Below are positions 38,142 to 48,000 of a stretch of DNA of 64,000 nt, one piece after another. The stretch comes from Chloroflexi bacterium TSY (GTDB lineage Bacteria > Chloroflexota > Anaerolineae > Caldilineales > Caldilineaceae): NCBI GenBank assembly GCA_019217005.1, contig JAHBNG010000077.1, positions 1 to 64,000 of the forward strand. The letters run 5' to 3'. A model generated the notes under the pieces. That model ran no database searches. It was not told the DNA's origin and saw only the letters and a program-made list of their open reading frames with translations. The translations under genes and the position numbers were made by a program. Position 1 is the stretch's first letter. The number at the start of each line of letters is the position of its first letter.

Positions 38142-38615
38142 ATGAAGCAAGATAGCATTAATCTGGCTAAATATGTCGAAAAGCACGAGGGAATCCAGGT
38201 GATACGAGGTGGAGGTGCCGACGATCGCTCATGGAACGGAATCCGTTATCAGACAGGTCTGTCGGGCAAGAATGTCGGCTCGGAAAACCTCTCCATGAAT
38301 GTAGCAACTGTTCCTCCTGGTGCCGTTGCCTATGCCCACATTCATGACGATTTTGAGGTGATGCTCTTTATTATGGAAGGCAAGGTGCGCCATATTTTTG
38401 GGCCTGAGCTGGAGCATACTGTTGATAACGAGGCTGGCGATTTTATCTATATTGAGCCTGGCATGCCGCATGAGGTTTATAATATTGGCGACGGACCATT
38501 AAGAGCTGTAGTTGCACGCTCGGCTGCAGATGAGTGGGACAAAATTGTTGATTATCCGTCCGAGCGTCGCAAGCAAGATGGCGTCCCTCCAGTCAAAGTC
38601 AAGTTGAAAGTATGA
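38142..38615 (+). CDS. Cupin-domain protein
   Basis: 157 residues, single cupin barrel. First metal motif region AYAHIHDDFEVMLFIMEG (His/His/Glu); second motif GDFIYIEPGMPHEVYNIG (His). It probably binds a metal ion; it may be an isomerase, a dioxygenase or a small-molecule binding protein. The stop overlaps the start of the PfkB kinase by 4 bp (ATGA), indicating translational coupling and a joint role in carbohydrate or small-molecule metabolism. Confidence 0.85.
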   Translation: MKQDSINLAKYVEKHEGIQVIRGGGADDRSWNGIRYQTGLSGKNVGSENLSMNVATVPPGAVAYAHIHDDFEVMLFIMEGKVRHIFGPELEHTVDNEAGDFIYIEPGMPHEVYNIGDGPLRAVVARSAADEWDKIVDYPSERRKQDGVPPVKVKLKV

Positions 38616-39508
38616 CTTTGATATCTGACGCCCATTTATTGATCATTGGCACCGTATCAATTGACAAGCTCCATTTAGGTTCAAAGATCGCGACGAATGA
38701 CAACGATGATCAGAATCCAGTGACAACAGTTGGTGGTGCGGGCATGTATACGGCCCTGGCCGCAAGAAAAGCGGGGGCTCAAGTAACCCTGCTTGCACCA
38801 CAGCCAACTGTCATGCTCGATGTCTTAGCGCCAATCGCAGCCAAGATCACGTGGGTTGGGCCAGAAGTTGACGCTGACTCTTTTCCAAGGCTGGAGATTG
38901 CGCATCATGGCGGTGGTCAGGCCACGTTGATTGATGCTGCTTGGGGAGCTGAAGCGCGTTTACAAGCAGCTGAACTCTATCAATTTATCCCACACGATCT
39001 ATCCTCATTTGACTCCGTACACATTGCAGCTCTAAGTTCTGCCCAGCGACAACTGGATTTTTTACGCGCTTGTCATGTTCTTGGCGCAAAGCGTACGTCT
39101 GTCGGTACCTATGCGCGTAGCGTCTATGGCGAAACAGATACTGTCCAGACCCTGTTGCATGATGTAGCTCTCTTTTTTATGAATGAAAATGAAGCTGCTG
39201 GTTTGATCGGTTATGATGGAACGATCGAATCGCTACAATCTTTTCAAAGAACTGCTCAAATGGCCTGTGATCAGCTCTTGTTCGTGACTTTAGGTCGGTC
39301 CGGCGCATGGGTCGTCCAGAACTCAACCGTGAGTCATATACCAGCACCTGTGGCACAAGAGATTGACCCCACAGGTGCTGGTGATACGTTTTGTGGCGCA
39401 ACCTTGGCTGTTTTAGCCCAGGGATTGTCTCCTGTTTCAGCCGCGCAACAGGCATGTCAGCTTGCCTCACTCATGATCGAAAACATTGGGCCGACGGCAT
39501 TGCTTTGA
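38612..39508 (+). CDS. PfkB-family carbohydrate/nucleoside kinase
   Basis: 298 residues. N-terminal glycine motif (TVGGAGMYTALAARKAGAQV) and the C-terminal signature IDPTGAGDTFCGATLA at ~250-265, whose Asp is the catalytic base. The 4-bp overlap with the upstream cupin suggests an operon. Substrate unknown; PfkB members phosphorylate ribose, fructose, adenosine and others. The 3' end overlaps the convergent gene at 39457 by about 50 bp. Confidence 0.88.
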   Translation: MTLISDAHLLIIGTVSIDKLHLGSKIATNDNDDQNPVTTVGGAGMYTALAARKAGAQVTLLAPQPTVMLDVLAPIAAKITWVGPEVDADSFPRLEIAHHGGGQATLIDAAWGAEARLQAAELYQFIPHDLSSFDSVHIAALSSAQRQLDFLRACHVLGAKRTSVGTYARSVYGETDTVQTLLHDVALFFMNENEAAGLIGYDGTIESLQSFQRTAQMACDQLLFVTLGRSGAWVVQNSTVSHIPAPVAQEIDPTGAGDTFCGATLAVLAQGLSPVSAAQQACQLASLMIENIGPTALL

Positions 39509-40055
39509 GCAGTTAAATGGGGCTCCATCCATGATTTGTGATGTGCAAGTTCTGTCTCAAATAGATAGACGAAATCTATCACAGCGGGCATGATTCGAGT
39601 AATATAACTTTGGCGATTGTCTGCACTTAATCGCAGTTGATCAGACCATAGTGTGGCGAGCTCTTCAGCGTTCAGCTGACTATTCTGATTCACAGAGTCA
39701 CGCAATCTAGGCATCATGTGAACCCTTAGAAAGTAGCCATCAAATAAGGTAACGTGCCAATCAGGATATCGTCGTTTCCATATCTCAAAGCTGCTGTGGG
39801 CTGCTTTGTTAACGGCCTGGGCTTGGATGAACGAAATTAGCCACTGCGTTATCTTCATAGAAAACCAGGGGTGGTTCAAAATTAGGTTTACACTTTTGAT
39901 ATATAGACAAAAATCTATATGAGACCGTTTTCTCTCTGAGAACCGGCGAAATCAGAGAATATAAACGTTCTTTCTGTTTCTAAAAGTGTAAACCTATCTA
40001 TCCAGCTAAAATGAACCACCCCGAAAACCATAGTAAATATTTCATCACTCATCAT
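39457..40055 (-). pseudogene. Hypothetical protein with MITE inserted near its 5' end
   Basis: The body (39860 down to 39457) reads FEIWKRRYPDWHVTLFDGYF and ELATLWSDQLRLSADN. No family recognised. The MITE at 39868-40022 sits early in the gene. Removing it with its 8-bp duplication GAAAACCA gives an original start near 40044 (MKYLLWFSMKITQWLISF) with GAGGAG upstream. In the present sequence the frame instead starts at an ATG supplied by the MITE end (MNHPWFSMK), with no ribosome site. The final 50 bp overlap the PfkB gene. Confidence 0.6.
39868..40022. mobile_element. 155-bp MITE-like element, copy 5 (subfamily B)
   Basis: 8-bp duplication GAAAACCA at 39860-39867 and 40023-40030. Inserted in the 5' part of a minus-strand gene, to which it donates an ATG. 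Confidence 0.94.
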
Positions 40056-40076
40056 CTCCTCACTTATTATTGCTGC

Positions 40077-40150
40077 GTGTGTACCACAACGCGTGTGAGT
40101 AGAGCGGGCTCTGATTAAGCGGTCTCCATTTACACACTTTGGAACACACT
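40077..40150. repeat. Palindromic repeat family 2, copy 3
   Basis: GTGTGTACCACAACGCGTG...CATTTACACACTTTGGAACACAC. Directly followed to ~40230 by a degenerate family-3-like dyad (AAAAGTTTTG...CAAAACTTTT). Confidence 0.7.
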
Positions 40151-40232
40151 GTCTTATAGTTCCTCAGAAAAGTTTTGTACCACGTCTCTCAGAGGAGCAA
40201 AGACGAGCCAAAACTTTTGTGGGTGAGCATAC

Positions 40233-40718
40233 TTACGCTTCCCCATGCTGTGCCGCCAACGTCCGCGTGATCTGGTCAATGTGATCTTCTCCATGTTGGG
40301 CATAGGTTTGCACCAAATCCTCCACGGTTACCAGTCCAATTTCAGAATGTAGACCAGTTCGTTGCCATTGAGCTTCATCTAAACTGCGAAAGACTTTCAC
40401 CCAACGGCGATGAAGCCCCCGCAGAATCATGAGCGAATCCTCGATGGCAAGTGTGTTCCCGTCAGCCAAATCGGCCCAGGCATCTTGATCATACCCTTTC
40501 AGTGGCGGTTGATCCTCGGTCAAAATCAATTTGAGACGAATCACACTATTCATGTGTGAATCAACCAGATGATGAACATTTTGCGCAACTGTCCATTCAT
40601 GAGGGATGAAATGAGTGAGCAACTGTTCTTCCGTAAGGCCGGAGATCAACTCTTCAATCTGAGTCGGTAATGCCTCAATTTTTCCAATCAACTCTTCGCG
40701 CTTTTCGTTGGTAAGCAT
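40233..40718 (-). CDS. DinB-superfamily (YfiT/BstA-like) putative metal-dependent protein
   Basis: About 161 residues; start at the second of tandem ATG codons, GGGA upstream. Four-helix DinB fold with metal-binding His residues: VAQNVHHLVDSHMNS and YAQHGEDHIDQITRTL. Related proteins include thiol (bacillithiol/mycothiol) transferases and hydrolases; the substrate cannot be inferred here. Upstream ATGs at 40775 lack a ribosome site and fall in repeat sequence. Confidence 0.85.
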   Translation of the reverse strand: MLTNEKREELIGKIEALPTQIEELISGLTEEQLLTHFIPHEWTVAQNVHHLVDSHMNSVIRLKLILTEDQPPLKGYDQDAWADLADGNTLAIEDSLMILRGLHRRWVKVFRSLDEAQWQRTGLHSEIGLVTVEDLVQTYAQHGEDHIDQITRTLAAQHGEA

Positions 40719-40740
40719 CATGTTCCCTTTGGTCCATTTA

Positions 40741-40783
40741 AACTGAGCTCCGTATGAAAACATGGTTTTCATCACAATCGCTT
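40741..40783. repeat. Palindromic repeat family 1, copy 5 (half-length)
   Basis: ACTGAGCTCCGTATGAAAAC...GTTTTCATCACAATCG with the centre missing, just upstream of the DinB gene. Confidence 0.7.
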
Positions 40784-40915
40784 TTTGGAGTTACGCGTTT
40801 TTTGCGTTCGTTCTTCGTATGTATATACTATCAGTTCCATGTCATCGGGACAAGCGAATGGTTCCGATGGATTACATCGGTAATAGCGATGGGAAAAGTG
40901 GAGTGACAAGAACAA

Positions 40916-41812
40916 ATGGAACTACGACAATTACAAACATTTCAGGAAGTGGCACAAGCTGGCAGCTTTACACGTGCCGCTGATATATTGAATTATGCTC
41001 AATCGAGCGTTTCTGCACAGATTCAGACATTGGAAGAGGAGTTACAAGTTCAACTTTTTGATCGGCTTGGTCGCAAAACAGTACTGACTGAAGCAGGAAC
41101 GCGTCTCCTCAACTATGCAGATAGGATCCTGGAGATGGCGGATGAAGCAACGATTGCTGTTGTGAGCGATGATGAGCCGGTGGGACGTCTCACAATTACT
41201 GTTCCGGAAACGCTCTGTGCTTACCGTTTGCCTGCCGTTCTACAACCGTTCCGTACACAATACCCCAGAGTTGAGTTGATATTTCAACCGAACTCGACCC
41301 GAGATGATTGGCGACGTAAGTTGATTGATGGAGCTGGAGATGCCGCAATCGTGATCGATGTTCCGTTACAGTCTGATATGTTTGTCGTGGAAACACTGAT
41401 CCGGGAGCCATTGTTCGTGCTGGCTCATCCAGAACATCCTCTGGCGGATGGGCGCACTGTCCGACTCACAGATTTGCAAGACCAGTCTTTATTGTTGACG
41501 GAATCCGGTTGTACATATCGAATACATTTTGAACGGCACTTGCGTAATGCATGTGTTCTGCCAGCAGTGATTCTCGAATTTCACAGCGTCGAGGCCATCA
41601 AGCAATGTGCGATTGGCGCGATGGGAATTGCCGTGCTTCCTGAGATTGCTGTGTCAAAAGAATTGAGTGCTGGCGATCTGGTTGCACTTCCTTGGGGTGG
41701 ACCTGAATTGACCATGTATACACAGATTTTATGGCATAAGGATAAGTGGATTTCTCCAGCGCTTGGGGCTTTCTTGGAAACGACACGAAGCGTTTTGGGG
41801 CAGTCTTCATAA
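40916..41812 (+). CDS. LysR-family transcriptional regulator
   Basis: 298 residues, complete. HTH: MELRQLQTFQEVAQAGSFTR, then ADILNYAQSSVSAQIQTLEE. The effector domain (GRLTITVPETLCAYRLPAVL, then AIGAMGIAVLPEIAV) has the usual two lobes. A GGAG lies about 12 bases before the ATG. It is followed on the same strand by DUF937 after 31 bp, so they could be co-transcribed. The target genes are not evident. Confidence 0.9.
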   Translation: MELRQLQTFQEVAQAGSFTRAADILNYAQSSVSAQIQTLEEELQVQLFDRLGRKTVLTEAGTRLLNYADRILEMADEATIAVVSDDEPVGRLTITVPETLCAYRLPAVLQPFRTQYPRVELIFQPNSTRDDWRRKLIDGAGDAAIVIDVPLQSDMFVVETLIREPLFVLAHPEHPLADGRTVRLTDLQDQSLLLTESGCTYRIHFERHLRNACVLPAVILEFHSVEAIKQCAIGAMGIAVLPEIAVSKELSAGDLVALPWGGPELTMYTQILWHKDKWISPALGAFLETTRSVLGQSS

Positions 41813-41843
41813 TTAGATATATAGAAATTAGGAGAAGAACAGA

Positions 41844-42440
41844 ATGAGTTCGATACTCGATTTACTCGACGGCGAGCTAGGTCAATCTGCCGTTCAGCAG
41901 GTTATTGGCGGTCAACTTGGTGCCGATTCAGCGACAACCCAAAAAGCAATCGGTGCCGCTTTGCCGATGCTAATCGGGGCGCTAGGTCGGAACAGTGCCA
42001 CCACTGAGGGAGCAGAAGCGTTAAGCAGCGCTCTGAGTAAAAAGCACAATGGTAGCATTTTGGACGATCTGCAAGGAGCTTTGGGCAATGCCGATGTGTT
42101 AAGAGATGGAAGTGCAATCTTAGGACATGTGCTTGGGGGCAGACAGGGAAATATAGAATCCGCACTGGAACGAGCCACGGGATTGGATTCTGGCGCAGCT
42201 GGACAACTTTTGTCGATGTTGGCACCTATTGTTTTGGGCCAACTTGGCAAGACACAGCGTGAGAATGGACTAGATGCCAACGGATTGGCCGGTCTACTTG
42301 GAGGAGAACAGACGGGAGCTGACTCTGCTCTGGGTGGCATGGCGCAGCTTTTAGATATGGATGGCGATGGGAACATCACCGATGACATGCTCAATCTGGG
42401 ATCAAAACTGATTGGGGGTCTTTTCGGCAGTAGAAACTAA
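41844..42440 (+). CDS. DUF937 protein with EF-hand-like loop
   Basis: 198 residues; TAGGAG upstream of the ATG. Gly/Ala/Leu-rich repeats (IGAALPMLIGALGRNSA, ILGHVLGGRQGNIE, LLSMLAPIVLGQLGK) are typical of DUF937. Near the C-terminus, LLDMDGDGNITDDM is a canonical DxDxDG calcium-binding loop. Function unknown. Confidence 0.85.
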   Translation: MSSILDLLDGELGQSAVQQVIGGQLGADSATTQKAIGAALPMLIGALGRNSATTEGAEALSSALSKKHNGSILDDLQGALGNADVLRDGSAILGHVLGGRQGNIESALERATGLDSGAAGQLLSMLAPIVLGQLGKTQRENGLDANGLAGLLGGEQTGADSALGGMAQLLDMDGDGNITDDMLNLGSKLIGGLFGSRN

Positions 42441-42490
42441 ACCCGTCATATCGATTTCCAGATTTGATTTTTGAATATCACACATTTTGG

Positions 42491-42522
42491 GACTGGTACA
42501 TTTACATTTCTATGTACCAGTC
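42491..42522 (+). terminator. Hairpin terminator after DUF937
   Basis: GACTGGTACAT / ATGTACCAGTC perfect 11-bp stem, 10-base loop, followed by TTTAT. Confidence 0.75.
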
Positions 42523-42561
42523 TTTATAATCTATGGCAGGGTACACCATACTGATTGACCA

Positions 42562-43248
42562 CTACCTCGCTCTCAGTTGAGCAAGAGAATGCAATTCGTG
42601 GCTACCTCGTTCCGAAAGACCATATTGACGGATTTTCGAATCCAGATCCTCCAACGATCCATACCCCATAAGATATCCATTAATGCGGGCCGCGGCTGTC
42701 GAGTTGGTGAACCCATCAATTTCCGGATAGATCTCGCGTAAGTCACTCTCGATCTCTGAGATTCCCTGCAAAAAGTACTTCTGATGGTAATCTTCGGCTA
42801 AATAGAAAGTCCCAAGTGGAAGAATAAGCGTCTGGACCCTCTTGCCTGTTTGTGCAGCAAGTGCATCGCTCGTCGCAATAGCCAGTTGTCGCTGCTCATC
42901 ATTGTGATAATAGAGTGCCGCCTGGTACTGTCGCGATCTTGGGAGCTGGTGAGGGCGATGACTGCTCCAGAAGATCGCAAGTAGATCTGTATACGAAATA
43001 ATGGTTGGATCAAAATCAACTTGGAACGCTTCCGTGTGATCACCAAGATCTCGGTAGGTTGGATTCTTTAGAGTGCCACCGGTGTAACCAACGCGGGTGC
43101 GAAAAACTCCATCGAGACTCCCAAACTGGGCGTCAGGACCCCAGAATCAACCCAAGGCAAATGTTGCTGTCTCCAACATTGAAGGGATTGTCAGATCGAT
43201 TGGGGGTATCTGTAAAATCGCTTGAGGTTGTTGAGCCGTCATAATCAT
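42562..43248 (-). CDS. msrA: Peptide methionine-S-sulfoxide reductase MsrA, selenoprotein (TGA = Sec)
   Basis: AAAGGAG lies 8 bases before the ATG at 43248. The frame reads ATFALG-TGA-FWGPDAQFGSLD, then RVGYTGGT and FYLAEDYHQKYF. MsrA proteins have GCFWG at the catalytic site, so TGA (43149-43147, residue 34) replaces the catalytic Cys. The rest is a complete MsrA, 228 residues counting Sec, ending after ARINGYLMGYG. No Cys is present anywhere in the protein, so there is no resolving Cys and reduction must come directly from an external reductant. A hairpin follows the TGA. MsrA repairs Met-(S)-sulfoxide; Sec forms are known in a few bacteria and algae. No ATG follows the TGA in frame, so automated calling will miss or truncate this gene. 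Confidence 0.92.
43116..43134 (-). promoter_or_regulatory. Putative bacterial SECIS hairpin of msrA
   Basis: On the minus strand, GAC-G-CCCA / TGGG-A-GTC forms seven pairs around one G-A mismatch, with loop GTT at 21-23 bases after the TGA. Loop size, leading G and spacing match the hairpin in the DsbA-like gene. Confidence 0.65.
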
Positions 43249-43394
43249 AACAGTTGCTCCTTTTGTGCTTTCCAGAAACTTTCTGGAGAATTATACCTGG
43301 TTTGTCAATAACATCCATAGAATAATACTGAATCCTTAATCTAATACCAAAATTAGGTGTGAATTCGATGAGTATTGTGATACAAACTCGACTC

Positions 43395-43425
43395 TTGACT
43401 CGCCTCTAAGAGGAGGCTGTATACT
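43395..43425 (+). promoter_or_regulatory. MerR-type promoter with 19-bp spacer
   Basis: TTGACT (43395-43400), a 19-bp spacer containing the dyad CCTCTAAGAGG, and TATACT (43420-43425). The over-long spacer with a central palindrome is the hallmark of promoters twisted open by MerR-family activators; this suggests autoregulation by the gene at 43469. Confidence 0.8.
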
Positions 43426-43468
43426 GATTCTGAAGATCTTCATCAATTCACAATCTATCGATCGAGCC

Positions 43469-44287
43469 ATGTTACAAATCGGAACATTTGCACGAATCGG
43501 CCAAGTGTCGGTAAAAACGCTCCATCATTATGAGAAACTTGGGTTACTTGTTCCCGATTATGTGGATCAATTCACCAACTATCGCTACTATTCCTATCGG
43601 CAAGTTGCGCGCCTGAATCGTATTCTAGCACTCAAAGATTTGGGGCTCTCACTAGACCAAGTCGCCGAGGTGTTGAAGGGAACTCTCTCTGCCGACGAAC
43701 TCCGCGGCATGTTGCGACTGAAACGCATCCAACTGGCAGAGCAGATGCAAGCAATGCAAGCCCAGCTCGAACGAGTGGAGGCACGGCTGATTCAAATTGA
43801 ACTGGAGGGCAAAATGCCAAATTTCGAAGTTGTCTTGAAGACAATCGATCCAATGATTGTCGCTGGTAGACGGATTATTGTGACTGAGAACAACGACTTT
43901 CCTGTTGGTCTAGGAGAAGCATTTAAGGAAGCGTGCGACTATGTGCAGGCGCATGGAAAACAGACTGGACCTGGAATTGCGATCTGGTACACGCCAGTGG
44001 ACACCAAAGAGGCAGAGGATGTTGAAGCTGCCTATCCAATCGAACAGGAGATTGCAGGAACTGACCGGGTGAAAGTACACGAGCTTCCCCAAGAACTTGC
44101 CGCCACTGTGATGTTTGAAGGCGACTTTAAGAAGTTTATGGAGGGCTATGATGCTGTGTTGAAGTGGATCGACCTCAATAACTATCGGGTGACTGGCCCA
44201 TTTCGCGAGGTCTACCATAAATTCGATGGTCAGACCAATGAAGATGTCGCTGTTGAGATTCAGTTTCCAGTTGCGAAAGCTGGTTAA
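43469..44287 (+). CDS. MerR-family regulator with GyrI-like effector domain
   Basis: 272 residues. N-terminal MerR HTH: MLQIGTFARIGQVSVKTLHH, with YEKLGLLVP and YRYYSYRQVARLNRI. A dimerisation coiled coil follows (QLAEQMQAMQAQLERVEARL). From ~residue 120 a GyrI/BmrR-type ligand-binding domain follows (PGIAIWYTPVDTKEAEDVEA). Such proteins sense lipophilic or cationic compounds. A 19-bp-spaced promoter lies 44 bp upstream and a 16-bp hairpin follows the stop, so this is a single-gene autoregulated unit. Confidence 0.9.
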   Translation: MLQIGTFARIGQVSVKTLHHYEKLGLLVPDYVDQFTNYRYYSYRQVARLNRILALKDLGLSLDQVAEVLKGTLSADELRGMLRLKRIQLAEQMQAMQAQLERVEARLIQIELEGKMPNFEVVLKTIDPMIVAGRRIIVTENNDFPVGLGEAFKEACDYVQAHGKQTGPGIAIWYTPVDTKEAEDVEAAYPIEQEIAGTDRVKVHELPQELAATVMFEGDFKKFMEGYDAVLKWIDLNNYRVTGPFREVYHKFDGQTNEDVAVEIQFPVAKAG

Positions 44288-44296
44288 GAACTGCCA

Positions 44297-44356
44297 TTTC
44301 CCGAAGAGGTCAAATGTTGTTAGGCATTTGAGATGATTTCTGACCTCTTCGGGAAA
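44297..44356. terminator. Long hairpin after merR
   Basis: TTTCCCGAAGAGGTCA / TGACCTCTTCGGGAAA perfect 16-bp arms, with an inner CAAATG/CATTTG dyad. Confidence 0.75.
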
Positions 44357-44390
44357 GTGCTGGTCTCGCTTGATTGAGTAGGATTGCTTT

Positions 44391-44585
44391 CTATGGTTGG
44401 AACCAGTGATGTCGAAAGCGAGAGAAGAATCCCTTCAGTATTTCAAAGTTAATCCACGAAGCATAAATCGAATGGTGCAATCGACTTGGCAGAATTTTGA
44501 TGGATCGGGCCACCTTGGCTGTTGCCGCGATCTCCTCTCGTCTATACCTGACATACTCGTTCGGTGTGAAGCCGTAGTAAGTCAT
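44391..44585 (-). CDS. Small hypothetical protein
   Basis: 64 residues; AAGGAGG six bases before the ATG at 44585. Starts MTYYGFTPNEYVRYRREEIA, then basic helical and aromatic sequence (FFSRFRHHWFQP at the end). Not recognised; could be a truncated remnant. A longer frame upstream runs into repeat family 6. Confidence 0.45.
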   Translation of the reverse strand: MTYYGFTPNEYVRYRREEIAATAKVARSIKILPSRLHHSIYASWINFEILKGFFSRFRHHWFQP

Positions 44586-44645
44586 TTTAGCCTCCTTGTA
44601 GGCCCCTAATTGAAGTTCATGTCCGATAAAAGTCGGTTGGCTTTT

Positions 44646-44761
44646 CTCTACATTAGGCTTTTCCAACAATTAAAATCCCTAATTTGATCTGGAAAAGCGC
44701 AAGCCATTCCAGAGAAACCGACTTGGCAAATAAGGAATTTATTTCTCTGGAATGGCCTTAG
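44646..44761. repeat. Palindromic repeat family 6, copy 2
   Basis: GGCTTTTCCAAC...CTGGAAAAGC followed by GCCATTCCAGAGAAA...TTTCTCTGGAATGGC. Confidence 0.78.
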
Positions 44762-44924
44762 ACAAAACCCGATGTCCTAGCTTAGCAGTCAACAGGATAT
44801 AGTGTCATCTGTCAAAGGATATATCAATGGGTATATTCGACAGGTGAAGGGATAATGTAGATACGAGGAGATAGGCTAGGGAACTCAAGAAATGATGCTA
44901 GTGAGGGATTGAAAAACCCGGCTA

Positions 44925-45003
44925 AACTGAGCTCTGCATGAAAATATGGTTTTTCCTATCGCTCTATCAGATAAAGCAAAACCATGTTTTCATCACCGCC
45001 GCA
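44925..45003. repeat. Palindromic repeat family 1, copy 6
   Basis: ACTGAGCTCTGCATGAAAAT...GTTTTCATCACCGCCGC, just past the stop of the BTAD-LuxR regulator. The preceding stretch 44762-44924 holds nothing recognisable. Confidence 0.75.
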
Positions 45004-45015
45004 ATCTGGGGATTA

Positions 45016-48000
45016 TCATTGCAGCATATTCAACTCTCTGGCTTGCGTAACGGCTTGGGTCCGATTGTGAACGTTGAGCTTGCCGTAAATGTTGCTAAGA
45101 TGTACTTTGACGGTGCCAACGGTAATGAAGAGTCTTTCCGAAATCTGACGGTTGGTCAGACCCTGCGCGAGCAAGTGTAGTAGATCCAATTCGCGTTCGC
45201 TCAGGGGTTCCACGAATGATTGGGGTGTGGGCAAGTCTGCGGAAGGTTTAGGGCGTCTCATTGACTCGTCTGTTTCTTCAAAGGCTGCCAACAACTTAGC
45301 TACATACTGGGGTGCAATATCTCGAGAAGCAGCAATGTGCAGCAACCGGGCCATGGACTCGCCTTCGTCTACGAACGTACGGATATAGCCTTCCGGCTCG
45401 GCCAATGAGAGGACACGTTCCAATATAGTGACCGCTTGCTCTATGTCGCCTTGCGCTTGTAGAGCGACTGCCTGCAGTGCCAACACTTCGATCTCGTTCC
45501 ACATCCGTCCCTGGCCGTTTGCCTTCTGACGGTGTCGAGTCAACAATCGCAATGCTGCATCGGATCTGTTTTGGGCGATGAGCACTCGCGCCAGCGTAAG
45601 GTGCTCAACCAGATACCGCTTCCTTGGCTCGTCATGCGCATTCATCCCAGACGTCTGTGCCCAGCGGTTGGCTGCTTCGAGGGCCTGCTCTGGGTCAACC
45701 GAGGTCTCGTCTTGCGCCAGCCAATGGCGTACTTGTGCCGCTTTGCCCAACCTGGGAACTTGTGGTTCGTCGAACTGCTGGATCAGTTGTGTCAGCTTTT
45801 GCATCGTATCGGTAGCTTTTTCCTGATCCCTCTTGGCACTGTAGAGGCGTGCCAGAACACGATAACCATAAAGCAAAACCATTGGGGAATCCCACTGCTG
45901 TCCGATTTCGATACTTTTCTGCAGAGATTGCATCGCACCATCGAGATCATTCTGCTCATATTGAATTTCCGCCATCCAGGCGTATGTTCTGCCGATCGCG
46001 CCAGGGGGTTCCTGCTCCTCAGCCTGCTCCGTCAGATGCAAAAATTGGCAGTAGTTTTCGAGTGCTTGGTGGAGACGACCACGCACTTGGTACACATCTC
46101 CCGCCCACCAAAAGAGATTTGGATGCCTAGTCTCGTTCCGCTTCGCTAATCGTTGTATCACTCTGGCGAAAGCCTGCTCTGCCGCAACCGCTTCACCAGC
46201 GTCTAGATAAGCCACGACCAAATCCCAATCGACGTAGATGCGCTCATTTTCAGGCAAAAGATCAAGAAGCTGTCGGCTCAACTCCTCGATTTGGGAAACT
46301 TCTTCTCGATGACCTGCAATTGTCATGCGCTGGGAGATGACCCAAAGCCTCAATTGCAGAACGTCATCAGATGATTTGACATCTTCCCGATTCTTCGCGG
46401 CGAGCGAGCAGTCGGCTTGCTCTAAGCTTGCTTCAGCGGCCTGATATTGCTCGGCCCTCATCAGCAGCCTTGCGTTTTCTATGCAGAGAAGGGGTCGGCC
46501 ATTCATGACTGTCTCCGGTAACGCTTTTAGCCACCGACGGGTGGCGGTTACCTCACCGGGTATTGGTCCGACCCCGCCTTGAAGGATCTGTTCGAGCAAA
46601 CGGGCTGCCACCTCGAAATCCTTGGCGGTCAAAGCGTGATTCAGTGCTTCAATCAATAGCCCATTTTTCTCATACCATTGAGTCGCTCGCCGGTGTAGTT
46701 CTGGCTTCTGATCAGCTGCTGTTCGCTCTAAACGATTGCCCAAGACTTCAGCGAACAGATGATGATAGCGGTACCAGTGCCGCTGGTCATCCAAGGGGAT
46801 AATGAATAGGTTGGCGCGCTCCAACGCCTCCAACATGACCTGGCCATCGACCTGACTCGTGACCGCGTCACAAAGGGGTCCACTCAGGCGATCCAGAATC
46901 GAGGTTTGCAGCAGAAACGACCGCAGCCCTTCAGGCTGTTGAGCCAGGACTTCCTCGACCAAATAGTCTAGAATGTGACGGTCGTCACCACCAAACGCGG
47001 CAATGAAGCCAGGAATGTCCGTTCGACCTTGCATAGAGAGGGCCGCCATCTGTAGTCCCGCAATCCAACCTTCAGTGCGGGTATCCAACGTTGCAAGCTG
47101 CTCGGCTGAAAGATTCAACTCCATTATCTGATTCAGAAAGGACGATACCTCCTCCAGCCCAAAGCGAAGATCATCCGCACGTAGTTCGGTGAGTTGTCCA
47201 CGCCCGCGCAACCGCGCAAGGGGGAGCGGTGGCTCAGTGCGGCTGGCCACGACCATGTGCATCTGTGGCGGTATATGACCGAGAAGAAACCTGAGATCTT
47301 CATGAATTGTCTCGCTGTTGATCAGATGATAGTCATCGAGGACAAACACGAAGTCAGTGGGGACAGCAGCCATCTCATTGATCAGAACGGCCAGATTTCG
47401 CTTCGTAAGGCTCGGCTGGACTGACTTCCAGTTAAATGAGCTATCTGTCTCGTACCCAGCTTGCATCTGTTGTAAGGCAGCGAAAAGATAGCTCCGAAAA
47501 CGGGTCGGATCATTGTCCTCTTCATCCAGTGACAACCACGCAAATGGCAATTCGCTGATAGGTGAAGTTGAGCGCCATTCACTCAAGAGCGTGGTCTTGC
47601 CGAAACCAGCCGGTGCAGAGATGAGGGTGAGCTTTCGATTCAGCCCCTCATTGAGTCGTTGGATCAGGTGATGTCGGCGTACAAGGTCGTGACGCACTGG
47701 CGGAATGTACAGCTTCGTCGTGAGCAACAGGGAGTCGGGTTCTACAGAGTCGGTGGGTTCGACCCTTGCAGTTGAATCAACCGTCAGGTTACTCTGCTGC
47801 AGATGACGAGCAGGGTGCGATGATAGGACAGATTGCTCTTCACGTACAGGCATCATCTTGTCATTGGACTCGAATGCGCTGTCGACTGCTTCTGACCCGT
47901 GGAAGGGCTCATGCGCCATGCTTTGAGGAGTTGTCAGAGAGAGCGTGCTGCCAAATGCATGAGTCGAGTTCCTCTTTCTTGTCGTCCTGGTGGGAAGTAC

